Source of the DNA: Alphaproteobacteria bacterium
Lineage (GTDB): Bacteria > Myxococcota_A > UBA796 > CAJQPC01
Length of the DNA stretch: 64,000 bases
Assembly: GCA_020632795.1 (NCBI GenBank)
Contig: JACKEV010000017.1
Coordinates: 226,072 to 290,071, forward strand
Direction: 5' to 3'
The stretch's first letter is position 1; every line of letters starts with the position of its first letter. This document shows positions 51,640-60,071 of this stretch, piece by piece. A program made the position numbers and the translations under genes. Under the pieces are notes generated by a model, which had not been told where the DNA came from, searched no databases, and worked only from the letters and a program-made list of their open reading frames with translations.

Positions 51640-52248
51640 TCACGCCAGCGCGGCGATGACCCCCATCTCCACCAGCCACAGGTAGAACAGCACCCGGGGC
51701 ACCCGCCACAGCGACACCAGCATGAAGCGGTCAAAGGGCATGCCCAGAGCACCGCAGCTCCAGGCCATCAGGCAGTACGGCAGCGGCGTGATGGCGCCCG
51801 CGGCCACGGCCTTCTCGCCGTGCTTCGCCACCAGGAAGCGCGCGGCGTCCCCCTGGCGGCCCGTCACCCGGTGGAACCACGCGGTGCCCCCCAGCAGCCG
51901 GCCGAGCTGGTAGCCCACCGCCCCCCCGACGAGGCTGCCGGCGCTGGCCCAGGCCGCGATGGCCCAGAAGTCCAGGCCGCCCATGACCGCCAGGGCCAGG
52001 ATGCCCTCGTGGGGGACCGGGATGGTGAGCGCGTCGGGGAGGAAGAAGCCCAGCGCCACGCCGGGGCCGCCGAGGTGCTCCACGAAGGCCCGCCCCACCC
52101 CCAGCAGGGCGTCCTGGAAGGCGAAGGCGATCAGGCCCAGCGCCAGCATGAACAGGCCGATGCCCGCCAGCATGCGGAGCACCAGCCCCCGAAGATCGAT
52201 GTCCTCGGCCAGCGAGTCGCCGGAGGGCGCATGCGGCGGGGTGTTCAC
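51640..52248 (-). CDS. VTT/DedA-family membrane protein
   Basis: 202 aa starting GTG in a 4-nt overlap with the upstream stop. The VTT (SNARE-associated Golgi/DedA) core is visible: ALGFFLPDALTIPVPHEG, then GSLVGGAVGYQLGRLLGG, KHGEKAVAAGAITPLPYCLM and the terminal helix FYLWLVEMGVIAA. DedA proteins are envelope lipid flippases/scramblases in some bacteria. It lacks the complete F/Y-x-x-R-x-x-P signature of classical DedA, so I assign only the wider VTT family. It pairs with the exosortase-like gene. Confidence 0.85.
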   Translation of the reverse strand: MNTPPHAPSGDSLAEDIDLRGLVLRMLAGIGLFMLALGLIAFAFQDALLGVGRAFVEHLGGPGVALGFFLPDALTIPVPHEGILALAVMGGLDFWAIAAWASAGSLVGGAVGYQLGRLLGGTAWFHRVTGRQGDAARFLVAKHGEKAVAAGAITPLPYCLMAWSCGALGMPFDRFMLVSLWRVPRVLFYLWLVEMGVIAALA

Positions 52249-53642
52249 AGGCTGTCCAGCAGGCGGCGCCCGAAGTCATAGCAGGCCTCCGGCTCGTTGT
52301 CGCAGGCCGACCAGGGGGTGATGCGCGCGACCATCATCCACACCGCCCCCGGACGGCGCAGCCAGCGCACCGCCAGCTCGGAGACGTCGAGGGCGTGGGC
52401 GCCGTTGACGTTGATGAGGTTGGCCTCGACCCGCCAGGCGTCCCCCCCCGGGTCGACCGTGCGCCAGATCGTGGTGGGCAGCGGGTGGCTCTGCTGCCCC
52501 ACCCGCTCGACGCCGTGCCCCGCGCCCACCATCACATGCCGCGGCCCGTGCAGCTCCCGCACCGGGGACGCCGAGCGCAGCAGCAGCACCTCGGGCTCCA
52601 CCCGCGGGCCTCGATACCACCGCTTCTCCGGGCTGCCCCCGTGGCGCCCGAAGTAGGCGCTCTGGGGCTGGGAGAGCGGGATGCGCGCCCCGGTCCAGGG
52701 ACCGAGCTGCTCCGGCAGCGCCGGGCTGGTGATCGGCGGGGCGGCGTCGAAGTCGACCGGCGGCGGCGCCAGGCCCCCCAGGCACAGGATCGAGGCCACC
52801 AGCGCCACGCCAGGCCGCAGCGGCGGCATCCCGAACGCCCCCCGGGGCTGGAGGAGGCTCTGCCGCGACGCCACGGCGACCAGAGGCGCGACCGCCACGG
52901 CCAGGCACAGCCAGCCCCGGGCGTACTCGGAGAGCCCGAAGCCCCCCGCCAGCTTCAACCCCAGGTTGACCACGTTGCCGGACAGGGCACCCACCCCCGC
53001 CGCGAGCAGGCCCAGCGCCAGCGCCCCGCGGCGCAGCTCCAGCCGGGACACCAGCGCGAAGCCCAGGATGCCCAGCAGGTAGAGGCGATGGACGCCGCCG
53101 GTCAGCTCCACCCGGGCGCCGTGCAGCGGGTCCACGAGCATGGGCCCGGTCCACTCCAGCCCGGGGAAGAACGCCCCGAGCACGGGCGCGGCAACCGAGG
53201 CCGACACCCGCTGCATCGGCCAGGCCAGGAAGTGGTGGAGCTGCTGCTCCACCGGCATGCTGATCGCGAACAGCGCGGCCACCGCCCAGGGGCGCACCGG
53301 CCAGGGGCGCTCCCGGGTGCGCAGGACGATGGCCACCGCCGCCACCCCGGCCGCGAGCCCCAGCGCCGACACCGCCGGCACCCGGGTGGCCTGCCCCAGG
53401 GCCGAGAGCGCCCCGGCCAGGCACAACGAGGCCCCCAGCGGTCGCCCGGGGGCCGTCCCGGCCGGCGCCGGGCCGCTCAGCGTCGAGCGCGCCAGCAGCG
53501 CGAACACCAGCAGCGCCAGCCAGGCCCCGCTGTTGTCGTAGTCCGGCCCCGCCCAGGTGGTCAGCAGCCACCACCCCGGCCCGAGCAGCAGCGCCAGCGC
53601 TCCGGGCAGGATGAGCAGGCGGACGAGCGGGGCGTGGGGCAT
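52245..53642 (-). CDS. Exosortase-like polytopic membrane protein with EpsI-like C-terminal domain
   Basis: 465 aa. About eight hydrophobic helices (residues 5-290) are followed by a soluble, presumably periplasmic domain (about 300-465) containing LPEQLGPWTGARIPLS and RVEANLINVNGAHALDVSEL, like the EpsI-type domain fused to or encoded beside exosortases. The membrane part has GPMLVDPLHGARVELTGG where exosortases have the CSG active-site block, and GNVVNLGLK where they have N-x-x-R. The catalytic Cys and Arg are not apparent, so it may be a divergent or inactive exosortase. The assignment is tentative. It is coupled to the VTT-family gene by a GTGA overlap and preceded by direct repeats at 53700-53741. 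Confidence 0.55.
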   Translation of the reverse strand: MPHAPLVRLLILPGALALLLGPGWWLLTTWAGPDYDNSGAWLALLVFALLARSTLSGPAPAGTAPGRPLGASLCLAGALSALGQATRVPAVSALGLAAGVAAVAIVLRTRERPWPVRPWAVAALFAISMPVEQQLHHFLAWPMQRVSASVAAPVLGAFFPGLEWTGPMLVDPLHGARVELTGGVHRLYLLGILGFALVSRLELRRGALALGLLAAGVGALSGNVVNLGLKLAGGFGLSEYARGWLCLAVAVAPLVAVASRQSLLQPRGAFGMPPLRPGVALVASILCLGGLAPPPVDFDAAPPITSPALPEQLGPWTGARIPLSQPQSAYFGRHGGSPEKRWYRGPRVEPEVLLLRSASPVRELHGPRHVMVGAGHGVERVGQQSHPLPTTIWRTVDPGGDAWRVEANLINVNGAHALDVSELAVRWLRRPGAVWMMVARITPWSACDNEPEACYDFGRRLLDSL

Positions 53643-53699
53643 GGTCTCCGTCAGACAACAGGGGGCGGCGATCGGATCACGGGAAGCCGAGCCTACCCC

Positions 53700-53741
53700 A
53701 ACGTACGGTCACCACCGGACAATCCACCGAACGTACGGTCA
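53700..53741. repeat. Two 12-bp direct repeats, 30 bp apart
   Basis: AACGTACGGTCA occurs at 53700-53711 and again at 53730-53741, exactly three helical turns apart, in the region between the exosortase-like gene (minus) and a small ORF (plus). The spacing and identity suggest two binding sites on the same DNA face for a regulator controlling one or both. Confidence 0.7.
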
Positions 53742-53779
53742 ACGGGCGGGGATCCTGGAACAGGAATACAGGAGAACAG

Positions 53780-53872
53780 ATGTTCAAGGAGCCCGTCATG
53801 CGCAAGGTCGTTCGTCGCGGCGTGTCCGTGGTCGCGCTGGTGCTGGGCCGCGTCGCCCCGCTGGGGTTCTGA
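53780..53872 (+). CDS. Small ORF (30 aa) with strong ribosome-binding site
   Basis: ATG 53780 follows GGAG (53771-53774) at ideal distance. The product starts MFKEPVMRKVVRRG and continues with a hydrophobic stretch (VSVVALVLG) and a short tail, so it is a small, positively charged, single-span-like peptide. It lies 39 nt downstream of the direct repeats and fills the only free space between two minus-strand genes. It might be a leader peptide, a small membrane protein or a decayed start of a longer gene; I cannot decide. Confidence 0.45.
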   Translation: MFKEPVMRKVVRRGVSVVALVLGRVAPLGF

Positions 53873-53876
53873 GCGC

Positions 53877-54407
53877 TCAGTCCCCTCGCCCCTCGTCCAC
53901 ATCGATCTCCGCCAGGGCCTCGGCCCCCGGGAACCGCTCCCGCGCGCGCTGCAGCCGCTCCCGGGCCTTCTCGCGCATGCCGGACTCCAGCAGGTGCTCG
54001 ATGGCGGCGGCCTCGGCCTCGGCGGTGGTGGGGCGCTCGTCGGAGAGCTGGCGCTGCAGGCGGCGCAGCTCGGGGCGACGCTTGCCGGTCTCGGCGAGCT
54101 GGCGCACCGCCTCCTCGGCCACCGGGCGCATGCCGCGGTTCAGGGCCTCCTCGGCCACCACGATGAGGCCCATCGGGTTGCCCGTGACCAGCCCCAGAGC
54201 CTCGGCGGTCAGGGCGTCCCGCTGCTCCGGGCGCGCCGCCCCGGCCCGCACCATGCGCTTGCGGGCCTGCTTGGTGCGGAAGTTCACCCGATAGAGCGGC
54301 AGGAACAGCAACGCGAGCAGCGCCGCCGCGAGCGGGGCCATCCAAGGCGCCAGCTTCAGGCCGAGCGCGGACAGCATCAGGTTGAGGGTCTGCTTCATCG
54401 CCCGCAT
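53877..54407 (-). CDS. Hypothetical membrane-anchored helical protein
   Basis: 176 aa (173 aa from the alternative ATG at 54398; neither has a clear Shine-Dalgarno). One N-terminal membrane anchor (APWMAPLAAALLALLFLPLY) is followed by a highly charged helical region with TPR-like spacing (EEALNRGMRPVAEEAVRQLA and EHLLESGMREKARERLQRAR). Presumably a cytoplasmic helical domain attached to the inner membrane. Divergent from the SDR gene with only 25 bp between the starts. No family recognised. Confidence 0.75.
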   Translation of the reverse strand: MRAMKQTLNLMLSALGLKLAPWMAPLAAALLALLFLPLYRVNFRTKQARKRMVRAGAARPEQRDALTAEALGLVTGNPMGLIVVAEEALNRGMRPVAEEAVRQLAETGKRRPELRRLQRQLSDERPTTAEAEAAAIEHLLESGMREKARERLQRARERFPGAEALAEIDVDEGRGD

Positions 54408-54432
54408 GAGGGAACGAGGTAACCTGTCGCGG

Positions 54433-55248
54433 ATGCAGCGTGTCGTCCTGATCAGCGGAGCGAGCCGAGGGATCGGGCTGGCCAGCGCGGTGCGCCTCGC
54501 CCGCGGGGGCTGGGCGGTGGTGGGCCTGAGCCGCAGCACCGACGGCGACGCGGCCCTACGCGAGGCCGGCGCCCTGCCCCTGAGCGCAGACGTCACCGAC
54601 GTGACCTCGATGCAGCGGGCGTTTCAGACGATCGCCGCGCAGCACGGCCGCCTGGACGCGGTCATCGCCAACGCCGGCGCGGGGCTGGTGGGCTGCTTCG
54701 AGGACCTGGACGACGCGCAGATCCGTGCGCTGTTCGAGGTCAACGTGTTCGGCGTCCTGGCCCTGACCCGCCTGGCCCTGCCCGCCCTCCGCGCGTCCCA
54801 GGGGCGCGTGGTGGTGATCTCCTCGGTGGCTGGACGGCTGGCGGCGCCGTCCAGCTCGGCCTACGCCGCCAGCAAGTTCGCGGTGGAGGGCTGGGCCGAG
54901 GCCCTTCGGCACGAGCTGGCGCCGTTCCGGGTGCCGGTGGTGCTCATCGAGCCCGGGGCGACCCGCACCGACTTCTTCCGGGCCCGCGCACGGGGCACGC
55001 GGGTGGGCACGGGGGCCTATGCCTCCCTGAGCGCGCGCCTGCTGGCCCTCCAGGACGCCCAGAGCACGAAGGGGGTCGACCCGGACGTCGTCGCTCGATC
55101 CATCGAGCGCGCCCTGGTCGACCCCGCGCCGCCCCTGCGCGTCCCGACCGGGGCAGGGACCCGCGCCCAGCTCCTGGCGCGCCGGCTCCTGCCCTGGCGG
55201 GTCTATGAGGGGCTGCTCCGGCTGGCCCTGCGGCTGCCGGAGCCCTGA
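54433..55248 (+). CDS. Short-chain dehydrogenase/reductase (SDR)
   Basis: 271 aa. Classical SDR motifs are seen: ISGASRGIGLASAVRLARGG (cofactor Gly motif, residues about 7-26), ADVTDV, VIANAG, catalytic Ser in VVISSVAGRL, YAASKFAVEG (Tyr and Lys), and a PGATRTDF loop. A Ser-Arg in the cofactor site suggests NADP(H) preference. The start is placed so that the first strand begins directly; an earlier in-frame ATG would overlap the divergent gene. Substrate not predictable. The C-terminal part ends in a hydrophobic helix (EGLLRLALRLP), as in some membrane-associated acyl/steroid-type SDRs. Confidence 0.93.
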   Translation: MQRVVLISGASRGIGLASAVRLARGGWAVVGLSRSTDGDAALREAGALPLSADVTDVTSMQRAFQTIAAQHGRLDAVIANAGAGLVGCFEDLDDAQIRALFEVNVFGVLALTRLALPALRASQGRVVVISSVAGRLAAPSSSAYAASKFAVEGWAEALRHELAPFRVPVVLIEPGATRTDFFRARARGTRVGTGAYASLSARLLALQDAQSTKGVDPDVVARSIERALVDPAPPLRVPTGAGTRAQLLARRLLPWRVYEGLLRLALRLPEP

Positions 55249-55252
55249 GGGT

Positions 55253-57214
55253 TCAGATCTCCAGGCACAGCTCGTAGGTGCCGCTGCCGCTGTAGCTGGT
55301 GATCAGCCAGGTGTACGTGCCGCGGTTGCCGTTGTAGCTGATGGACTCCTCGGACGAGCCGGACTCCGACGCGCCGACCTGCTGCCAGCCCCGCCGGCTG
55401 TTCCACTTGTAGAGGTACAGGTCGAAGTCAGCGCTGGAGGGCCCGGAGAGGGTGCCGACGTGGTCCTGGCGGCTGCTGGTGGTGTAGCTGCCGCCGTTGG
55501 GCTCCTGGACCTGAGCGCCGGAGCCGCTCAAGGTGCCGGTGTACAGGGTGCCGTTGGTGCACGCCAGACCACCGCCGGTGCCGCCCGTGTCGCCGCCGGT
55601 GTCCGCGGTGTCATCACCACCGCCGGTGTCGCCGCCGCCGCAGGTCGACGCGCTGCCCACGCCGACCGCCGCCCAGGCGTCCTCGACGGCCTGGACCTGG
55701 GCGGAGCAGGCCCCGTAGAGGTCCTCGGCCGCCTGGACGGTGGCCGTGCGGCTGCCCGAGAAGTTGGTGCTGGAGGTCATGTAGCGGGTCAGCGCGCGGT
55801 ACCAGATGTCCGCCGCGTCGTCGATGCCCACGCCGGACACCGTGATGCCGTTGCTGACGCGGGGGTGGCTGCCACCCGCAGAAACCAGGTAGAATGCCAG
55901 GTTGCCGATGCCGGAGTTCCAGTGGACGCCGCCGTTGTCCTGGCTGCCGGTGTAGCGGGAGCTGTAGTGGTCCTTGCTGGAGTTGTCGGCGGTGGGGTTG
56001 TCCATGTAGCGCAGGGCGTCGCCGCTGGTGTTCGGGGTCCAGGCCGCCTCGCCGATGGCCCACACGTCGGCGCTGAGGCCGTTGGTGTAGGCTTCGACGG
56101 CCGCGCCGAACACGTCGGACATCGACTCGTTCATGGCCCCGGACTCGTTGGCGTAGGTCAGGTTGGCGGTGTGCTCGGTGACGCCGTGGGTCATCTCGTG
56201 GCCCGCGATGTCCAGCGCGGTCAGCGGCCCGGAGTCGGTCCCGTTGCCGTCGCCGTAGACCATGTAGTCCCCGCTCCAGTAGGCGTTGACGTAGTTGGTG
56301 CCGTACTCGACCAGGGAGGTCAGGTAGCTGTCCCCGTGGGTGCTGATGTAGGTGGGGCCGCCGCTGCCGTCCAGGCCGTTCCGACCGTGGGCGCTCTGGT
56401 AGTAGTCGTAGGTCTGCATGGCGCCGTAGTGGGCCTCGACCGCCGAGGGGTTGGTGCTCCCGAAGTTCGAGCTGGAGCTGGACACGTAGTACAGGCTGGA
56501 GGTGCCGCCGTTGAACGTGAACGTGCCCAGGCCGCGGGTCTGGTCCTCGGGGTACCAGGAGGAGCCGTCGGTGTAGGCGTTGAAGGAGACGGTGCCGTAG
56601 TAGTTGGTGGAGCCGGTGGCGGTCTGGAGGTTGTCGTAGCTCCAGATCCGGCGGCCGGTGTGGGCGTCCACGAAGATGACCGGCATCGCGGTCTCGGCGG
56701 AGCCGTCCAGGCGCTTGAGCTGGACCCGCCAGGCCAGGTGGTCGGTGCCCTTGTGGCGCAGCACCCAGAGGTCGACCTTGGGGGCCTCGGTCAGCATCGT
56801 GCGGTCGCCCCAGCTCGCCAGGGCCAGCTCGATGGCCTCGTCGGCGACGTAGAGCGGGGTGGTGTCGACGTCGACGCCGCGGAGGATGTTGTCGGTCACC
56901 GCGCGCAGCGAGCCGTCACCGCGCAGGTGGACGATGGCCTCACCGCCGAAGACCGGGACGCCGCCGCTCATCTGCTGGAAGCGGGTGTGGGCCATGTCCA
57001 TCTGGTCGACGCTGACCTGCATGACGTTGAACTGGTCGACGTCATGATCCAGCGCGAAGAGATGATCGCTGGCCATCTCGATGGCCAGCTCCTGGGACGC
57101 CGCGCTGTCGTCGAACAGCGGCGCGTTCGAGGCCGGCGTGTCGCAGGCCACCCCCGCCAGGGCGAGGGTGAGGGGCAGGAAACAGATCGACAGAACCTTC
57201 GAGGGCTTGTTCAC
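55253..57214 (-). CDS. Thermolysin-type (M4) metalloprotease with C-terminal prepeptidase-like domain, lipoprotein signal
   Basis: 653 aa. GTG start with GGAGG 4 nt upstream. Signal ending LALAGVAC gives a lipid Cys around residue 19. A FTP/PepSY-type propeptide (about 40-190) is followed by the M4 catalytic domain (about 200-520) with HEMTH (His 339, Glu 340, His 343) and the downstream Glu in GAMNESMSD (around 362); DNGGVHWNSGI carries the late catalytic His. A linker of Asp, Thr and Gly joins a C-terminal beta domain (about 555-653) like bacterial prepeptidase C-terminal domains. A secreted or surface zinc endopeptidase that matures by loss of the propeptide. A lipid anchor on an M4 enzyme is somewhat unusual. 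Confidence 0.95.
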   Translation of the reverse strand: MNKPSKVLSICFLPLTLALAGVACDTPASNAPLFDDSAASQELAIEMASDHLFALDHDVDQFNVMQVSVDQMDMAHTRFQQMSGGVPVFGGEAIVHLRGDGSLRAVTDNILRGVDVDTTPLYVADEAIELALASWGDRTMLTEAPKVDLWVLRHKGTDHLAWRVQLKRLDGSAETAMPVIFVDAHTGRRIWSYDNLQTATGSTNYYGTVSFNAYTDGSSWYPEDQTRGLGTFTFNGGTSSLYYVSSSSSNFGSTNPSAVEAHYGAMQTYDYYQSAHGRNGLDGSGGPTYISTHGDSYLTSLVEYGTNYVNAYWSGDYMVYGDGNGTDSGPLTALDIAGHEMTHGVTEHTANLTYANESGAMNESMSDVFGAAVEAYTNGLSADVWAIGEAAWTPNTSGDALRYMDNPTADNSSKDHYSSRYTGSQDNGGVHWNSGIGNLAFYLVSAGGSHPRVSNGITVSGVGIDDAADIWYRALTRYMTSSTNFSGSRTATVQAAEDLYGACSAQVQAVEDAWAAVGVGSASTCGGGDTGGGDDTADTGGDTGGTGGGLACTNGTLYTGTLSGSGAQVQEPNGGSYTTSSRQDHVGTLSGPSSADFDLYLYKWNSRRGWQQVGASESGSSEESISYNGNRGTYTWLITSYSGSGTYELCLEI

Positions 57215-57398
57215 GGAACCTCCGGGGGGGCCCGTCCTGGGCTTGGAGTGGGCCCGCCATCCGTTGGCAGGCGTTGTGGGGCTTGATGAGCGCCGGACGA
57301 GTGTCGCCGCCGGCCTGTCCTGGGCCGCAGGCACCCCGCCGACGCTGTGAGCGAAGCAAACATACCGGATGGGCCCGCCGTGGACGTCAAAATCCTGA

Positions 57399-57439
57399 CC
57401 GGCCTGACGGAACCGCCCCCTGCCGGGGCACCAGGCCGG
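57399..57439 (-). terminator. Nested hairpin between kinase stop and protease start, possible terminator
   Basis: CCGGCCTG (57399-57406) pairs with CAGGCCGG (57432-57439), and GCCCC (57415-57419) with GGGGC (57425-57429) inside. On the minus strand, 6 nt after the stem, comes ATTTTG, a weak U-tract. It lies 40 nt beyond the kinase stop, within the 264-bp gap that should also contain the protease promoter. Confidence 0.4.
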
Positions 57440-57457
57440 CAATCTTCCCTTTCATAC

Positions 57458-57475
57458 AGACTTACGGAGACTTAC
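57458..57475. repeat. 8-bp direct repeat with 10-bp period
   Basis: AGACTTAC occurs at 57458-57465 and 57468-57475, one helical turn apart, just after the kinase stop codon. The rest of the gap 57215-57478 holds the nested hairpin and the protease ribosome-binding site; I see nothing else in it. Confidence 0.4.
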
Positions 57476-57478
57476 AGA

Positions 57479-58999
57479 TCAGTCCTTCGCGCAGATCCCC
57501 TCGGAGAGATCGCAGCGGACCGTGGCGCGTTCGCCCGGAGCCAGCGTCACCTCCCCCGCCTGGAAGCCCCCCGACTTCGCCATCACCCACACCGGGTAGG
57601 TGCCCGCCGGCAGCGGGCCCTCGTCGTAGCACCGGGCATCGGCCTGCAGGCAGACCCGCGCCTTGCCCCCGGTGACGAAGACGGTGACCCGCGCGGGGGC
57701 GTGCGGTCGGGGGGCAGGCGCGGCGGGCTCCTCCACGGGCAGGGGCTGCTCCGCGACGCCCCCGACGTCCAGGGGCGGCGGGGTCTCCTCGGCCGGCGGA
57801 CCCGAGGCGAACAGCCAGATGGCCACCGCCAGCGTGCCCAGCACCACCGCCACCCCCGCGACGACGCGAGCAGTCGTCTCCAGGGGGTCCCGCGCGGGTC
57901 CGGGCGCGGTGTCGTCGTCCTTCTTGCGCCACACCGTCGGGGTCATCGCGGCCAGGCGGGCCTCCCGGGCCTGGGTGTCCAGCTCGGCGGGCTCGGGGCG
58001 GTGAGGGGTGTTCGGGGTGGCTGCTCGGCGCAGGGCCTCGACCTTCTGTTCGCGGACGCGCTCCCGGACCCGCTCCAGCGTCTGGTCGGAGCCCGGCGTG
58101 GGGATGGAGACGCTGCCGCCCCAGGTGTCCTCGGAGTACCCCGGGGCCGAGAAGAGGCGCTCCGGGATGGCGTGGCGCCGCTCGCCGCTGAGCACCTCGC
58201 GCAGGGCGTCGCAGTCGGGGATGCGACGCGCCCGGTCGGGCTCCAGGCAGCCGGCGATGGCCTCCCGGACCCGCTGGGGCAGATCCGGTGCCAGCTCCTC
58301 GGGGGGGATGTAGCGGCCGGCCACCACGTCGTTGAGGAGCTGCACCACGCTGTCGCTGTCGAAGGGCTTCCGGCCGCACACCATCTGGTAGAGGATGCAG
58401 CCCAGCGAGAAGACGTCGGCGCGGGCGTCCACCGACTTGGGGTCGTGGATCTGCTCGGGCGCCATGAAGCCCGGTGTGCCCAGGAGCAGGCCCGAGGCGG
58501 TCTCCTCCTCCACCAGGGAGCGCTGGGTGTGCCGGGCCAGGCCGAAGTCGGTGATCTTGGGGAAGGGCAGGTCCCGCCCCATCGCCAGCAGCACGTTGCC
58601 CGGCTTGAGGTCCCGGTGGATGAGCCCGTGGGCGTGGGCGTGGGCGACGCCCTGGATGATGCCGTCGAAGATGGCCAGGGCGTCGCGCAGGTCGGGCTTG
58701 TGGCGGGCCAACCAGCGGTTCAGGGGCGGTCCGTCGACGTACTCCATCACCAGGCCGGGCATGCCCCCCACCTCGACGACGTCGACCACCATCGCGATGT
58801 TGGGGTGGCGCAGGGCGGCCTGGGCCCGGCCCTCGGCGGCGAAGCGGCGGCGGGCGGAGTCGTCCATCAGCCGGACCAGCTTGAGCGCGTAGGTGGCGCC
58901 GAGCTGGTTGTGCCGCACCTTGAAGACGACCGCCATGCCCCCCCGGCCCAGCTCCTCCTCGATGGTGTAGCGGCCAATGGCCTCGCCGACGGTCAGCAC
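57479..58999 (-). CDS. Hanks-type Ser/Thr protein kinase with one membrane helix
   Basis: 506 aa, GTG start with GGAGG 7 nt upstream. The kinase domain (about 10-270) is complete: glycine loop LGRGGMAVVFKV, Lys 40, HRDLKPGN (128-135), DFG (151-153) and GTPGFMAPEQIHDP. A juxtamembrane charged linker leads to one membrane helix (about 366-388, VVAGVAVVLGTLAVAIWLFA). Outside it lies a Pro-rich spacer and a small strand-rich domain with four Cys (CLQADARCYDEGPLPAGTYP), PEGA-like. Predicted to phosphorylate cytoplasmic targets in response to an envelope signal. It is 25 nt downstream of modC on the same strand. Confidence 0.95.
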   Translation of the reverse strand: MLTVGEAIGRYTIEEELGRGGMAVVFKVRHNQLGATYALKLVRLMDDSARRRFAAEGRAQAALRHPNIAMVVDVVEVGGMPGLVMEYVDGPPLNRWLARHKPDLRDALAIFDGIIQGVAHAHAHGLIHRDLKPGNVLLAMGRDLPFPKITDFGLARHTQRSLVEEETASGLLLGTPGFMAPEQIHDPKSVDARADVFSLGCILYQMVCGRKPFDSDSVVQLLNDVVAGRYIPPEELAPDLPQRVREAIAGCLEPDRARRIPDCDALREVLSGERRHAIPERLFSAPGYSEDTWGGSVSIPTPGSDQTLERVRERVREQKVEALRRAATPNTPHRPEPAELDTQAREARLAAMTPTVWRKKDDDTAPGPARDPLETTARVVAGVAVVLGTLAVAIWLFASGPPAEETPPPLDVGGVAEQPLPVEEPAAPAPRPHAPARVTVFVTGGKARVCLQADARCYDEGPLPAGTYPVWVMAKSGGFQAGEVTLAPGERATVRCDLSEGICAKD

Positions 59000-59024
59000 C
59001 TCGAAGCCTCCACGAGAGGGCAGT

Positions 59025-60071
59025 CTATCCCCACCGGATGGCCGTCGCCTTGATCACGGCGGTCGCAGGGGCGCCCTCGGCGAGCCCCAGGGAGGCCACC
59101 GCGTCCTCCGTCAGCTCGACGCGGACGGGCACGCCGAGGTCCAGGGTGGCCAGCACGCGGCCGTGCACGGGCCGGAGGCTCTGCACCGTCCCCGGCAGCG
59201 CGTTCCGCGCGGAGAGCCCGACCACCGGGCGCACGGCGACGAGCACGTCCTCGGGCCGCACCAGCACGGTGGTCGTGGCGCCGACCGGGGCCGTGCCCAG
59301 GGGGAGGCGCAGGGTGTGGTCGCCCAGCCGCACGGCGCTGGTGCCCGCCGCCGCGTCATGGGCGAGCACGGTCACCGGCAGCACGTTCTCCAGCCCCAGG
59401 GCCTCGGCCAGGGTGAAGACCTCGTCGCGGCCCAGCACCTCGAAGAAGGGCCCCTGGCCAAGGACGCGACCCGCGTCCAGCACGACCACCTCCTCGGCCA
59501 GGCGCAGGACCTCGGCGACCTGGTGGGAGACCAGCAGGAGCGGGGTCTCCAGGGTGTCCCGGACCTCCAGCAGCAGGCGGGTCATGCGCTCCCGGCGGGC
59601 CGCGTCCAGGCCGACCAGGGGCTCGTCCAGCAGCAGCAGCTCCGGGGAGGTCAGCAGCGCCCGCCCCAGGGCGACCCGCCGCCGCTCCCCGCCGGAGAGC
59701 CCGGCCGGCCAGCGGTCCATCAAGGGCGCCAGCTCCAGCACGCCGACGACGGTGTCCGGGTCCAGGCGGCGCCGCGCGGCGGGGGTCCGCCGCCACCCGA
59801 AGCGCAGGTTTTCGCGCACGCGGAGGTGCGGGAACAGCCGCGGCTCCTGGAAGACCACGCCGAGCCGGCGCTGCTCGGGCGGCAGCGTGTGCAGGTCCCG
59901 CCCGCCCAGGCGGACCTCTCCCTCGCCGGGCAGCAGGCCGGCGATGAGCTTGAGCACGGTGGACTTGCCCGCCCCGGAGGGCCCGAACAGCGCCGTGGAG
60001 CGCGCGGCGGCGGTGAACGCGCAGTCCAGGGAGAAGTCCCCCGCCGACCATCGCAGCGAGACGGAGAGCAT
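59025..60071 (-). CDS. modC: Molybdate ABC transporter ATP-binding protein
   Basis: 348 aa. Walker A FGPSGAGKSTVL, Q-loop VVFQEPRLFPHL, signature GLSGGERRRVALGRALL, Walker B LLLLDEPLVGLD and the switch His in LLVSHQVAEVL are complete. The C-terminal 130 residues contain a mop/TOBE-type domain (SARNALPGTV, then VRVELTEDAVASLGL, ATAVIKATAIRW) that binds molybdate or tungstate. Length and order are those of ModC. The ATG overlaps the modB stop (TGATG). With ModB it energises oxyanion import through the inner membrane. Confidence 0.95.
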   Translation of the reverse strand: MLSVSLRWSAGDFSLDCAFTAAARSTALFGPSGAGKSTVLKLIAGLLPGEGEVRLGGRDLHTLPPEQRRLGVVFQEPRLFPHLRVRENLRFGWRRTPAARRRLDPDTVVGVLELAPLMDRWPAGLSGGERRRVALGRALLTSPELLLLDEPLVGLDAARRERMTRLLLEVRDTLETPLLLVSHQVAEVLRLAEEVVVLDAGRVLGQGPFFEVLGRDEVFTLAEALGLENVLPVTVLAHDAAAGTSAVRLGDHTLRLPLGTAPVGATTTVLVRPEDVLVAVRPVVGLSARNALPGTVQSLRPVHGRVLATLDLGVPVRVELTEDAVASLGLAEGAPATAVIKATAIRWG

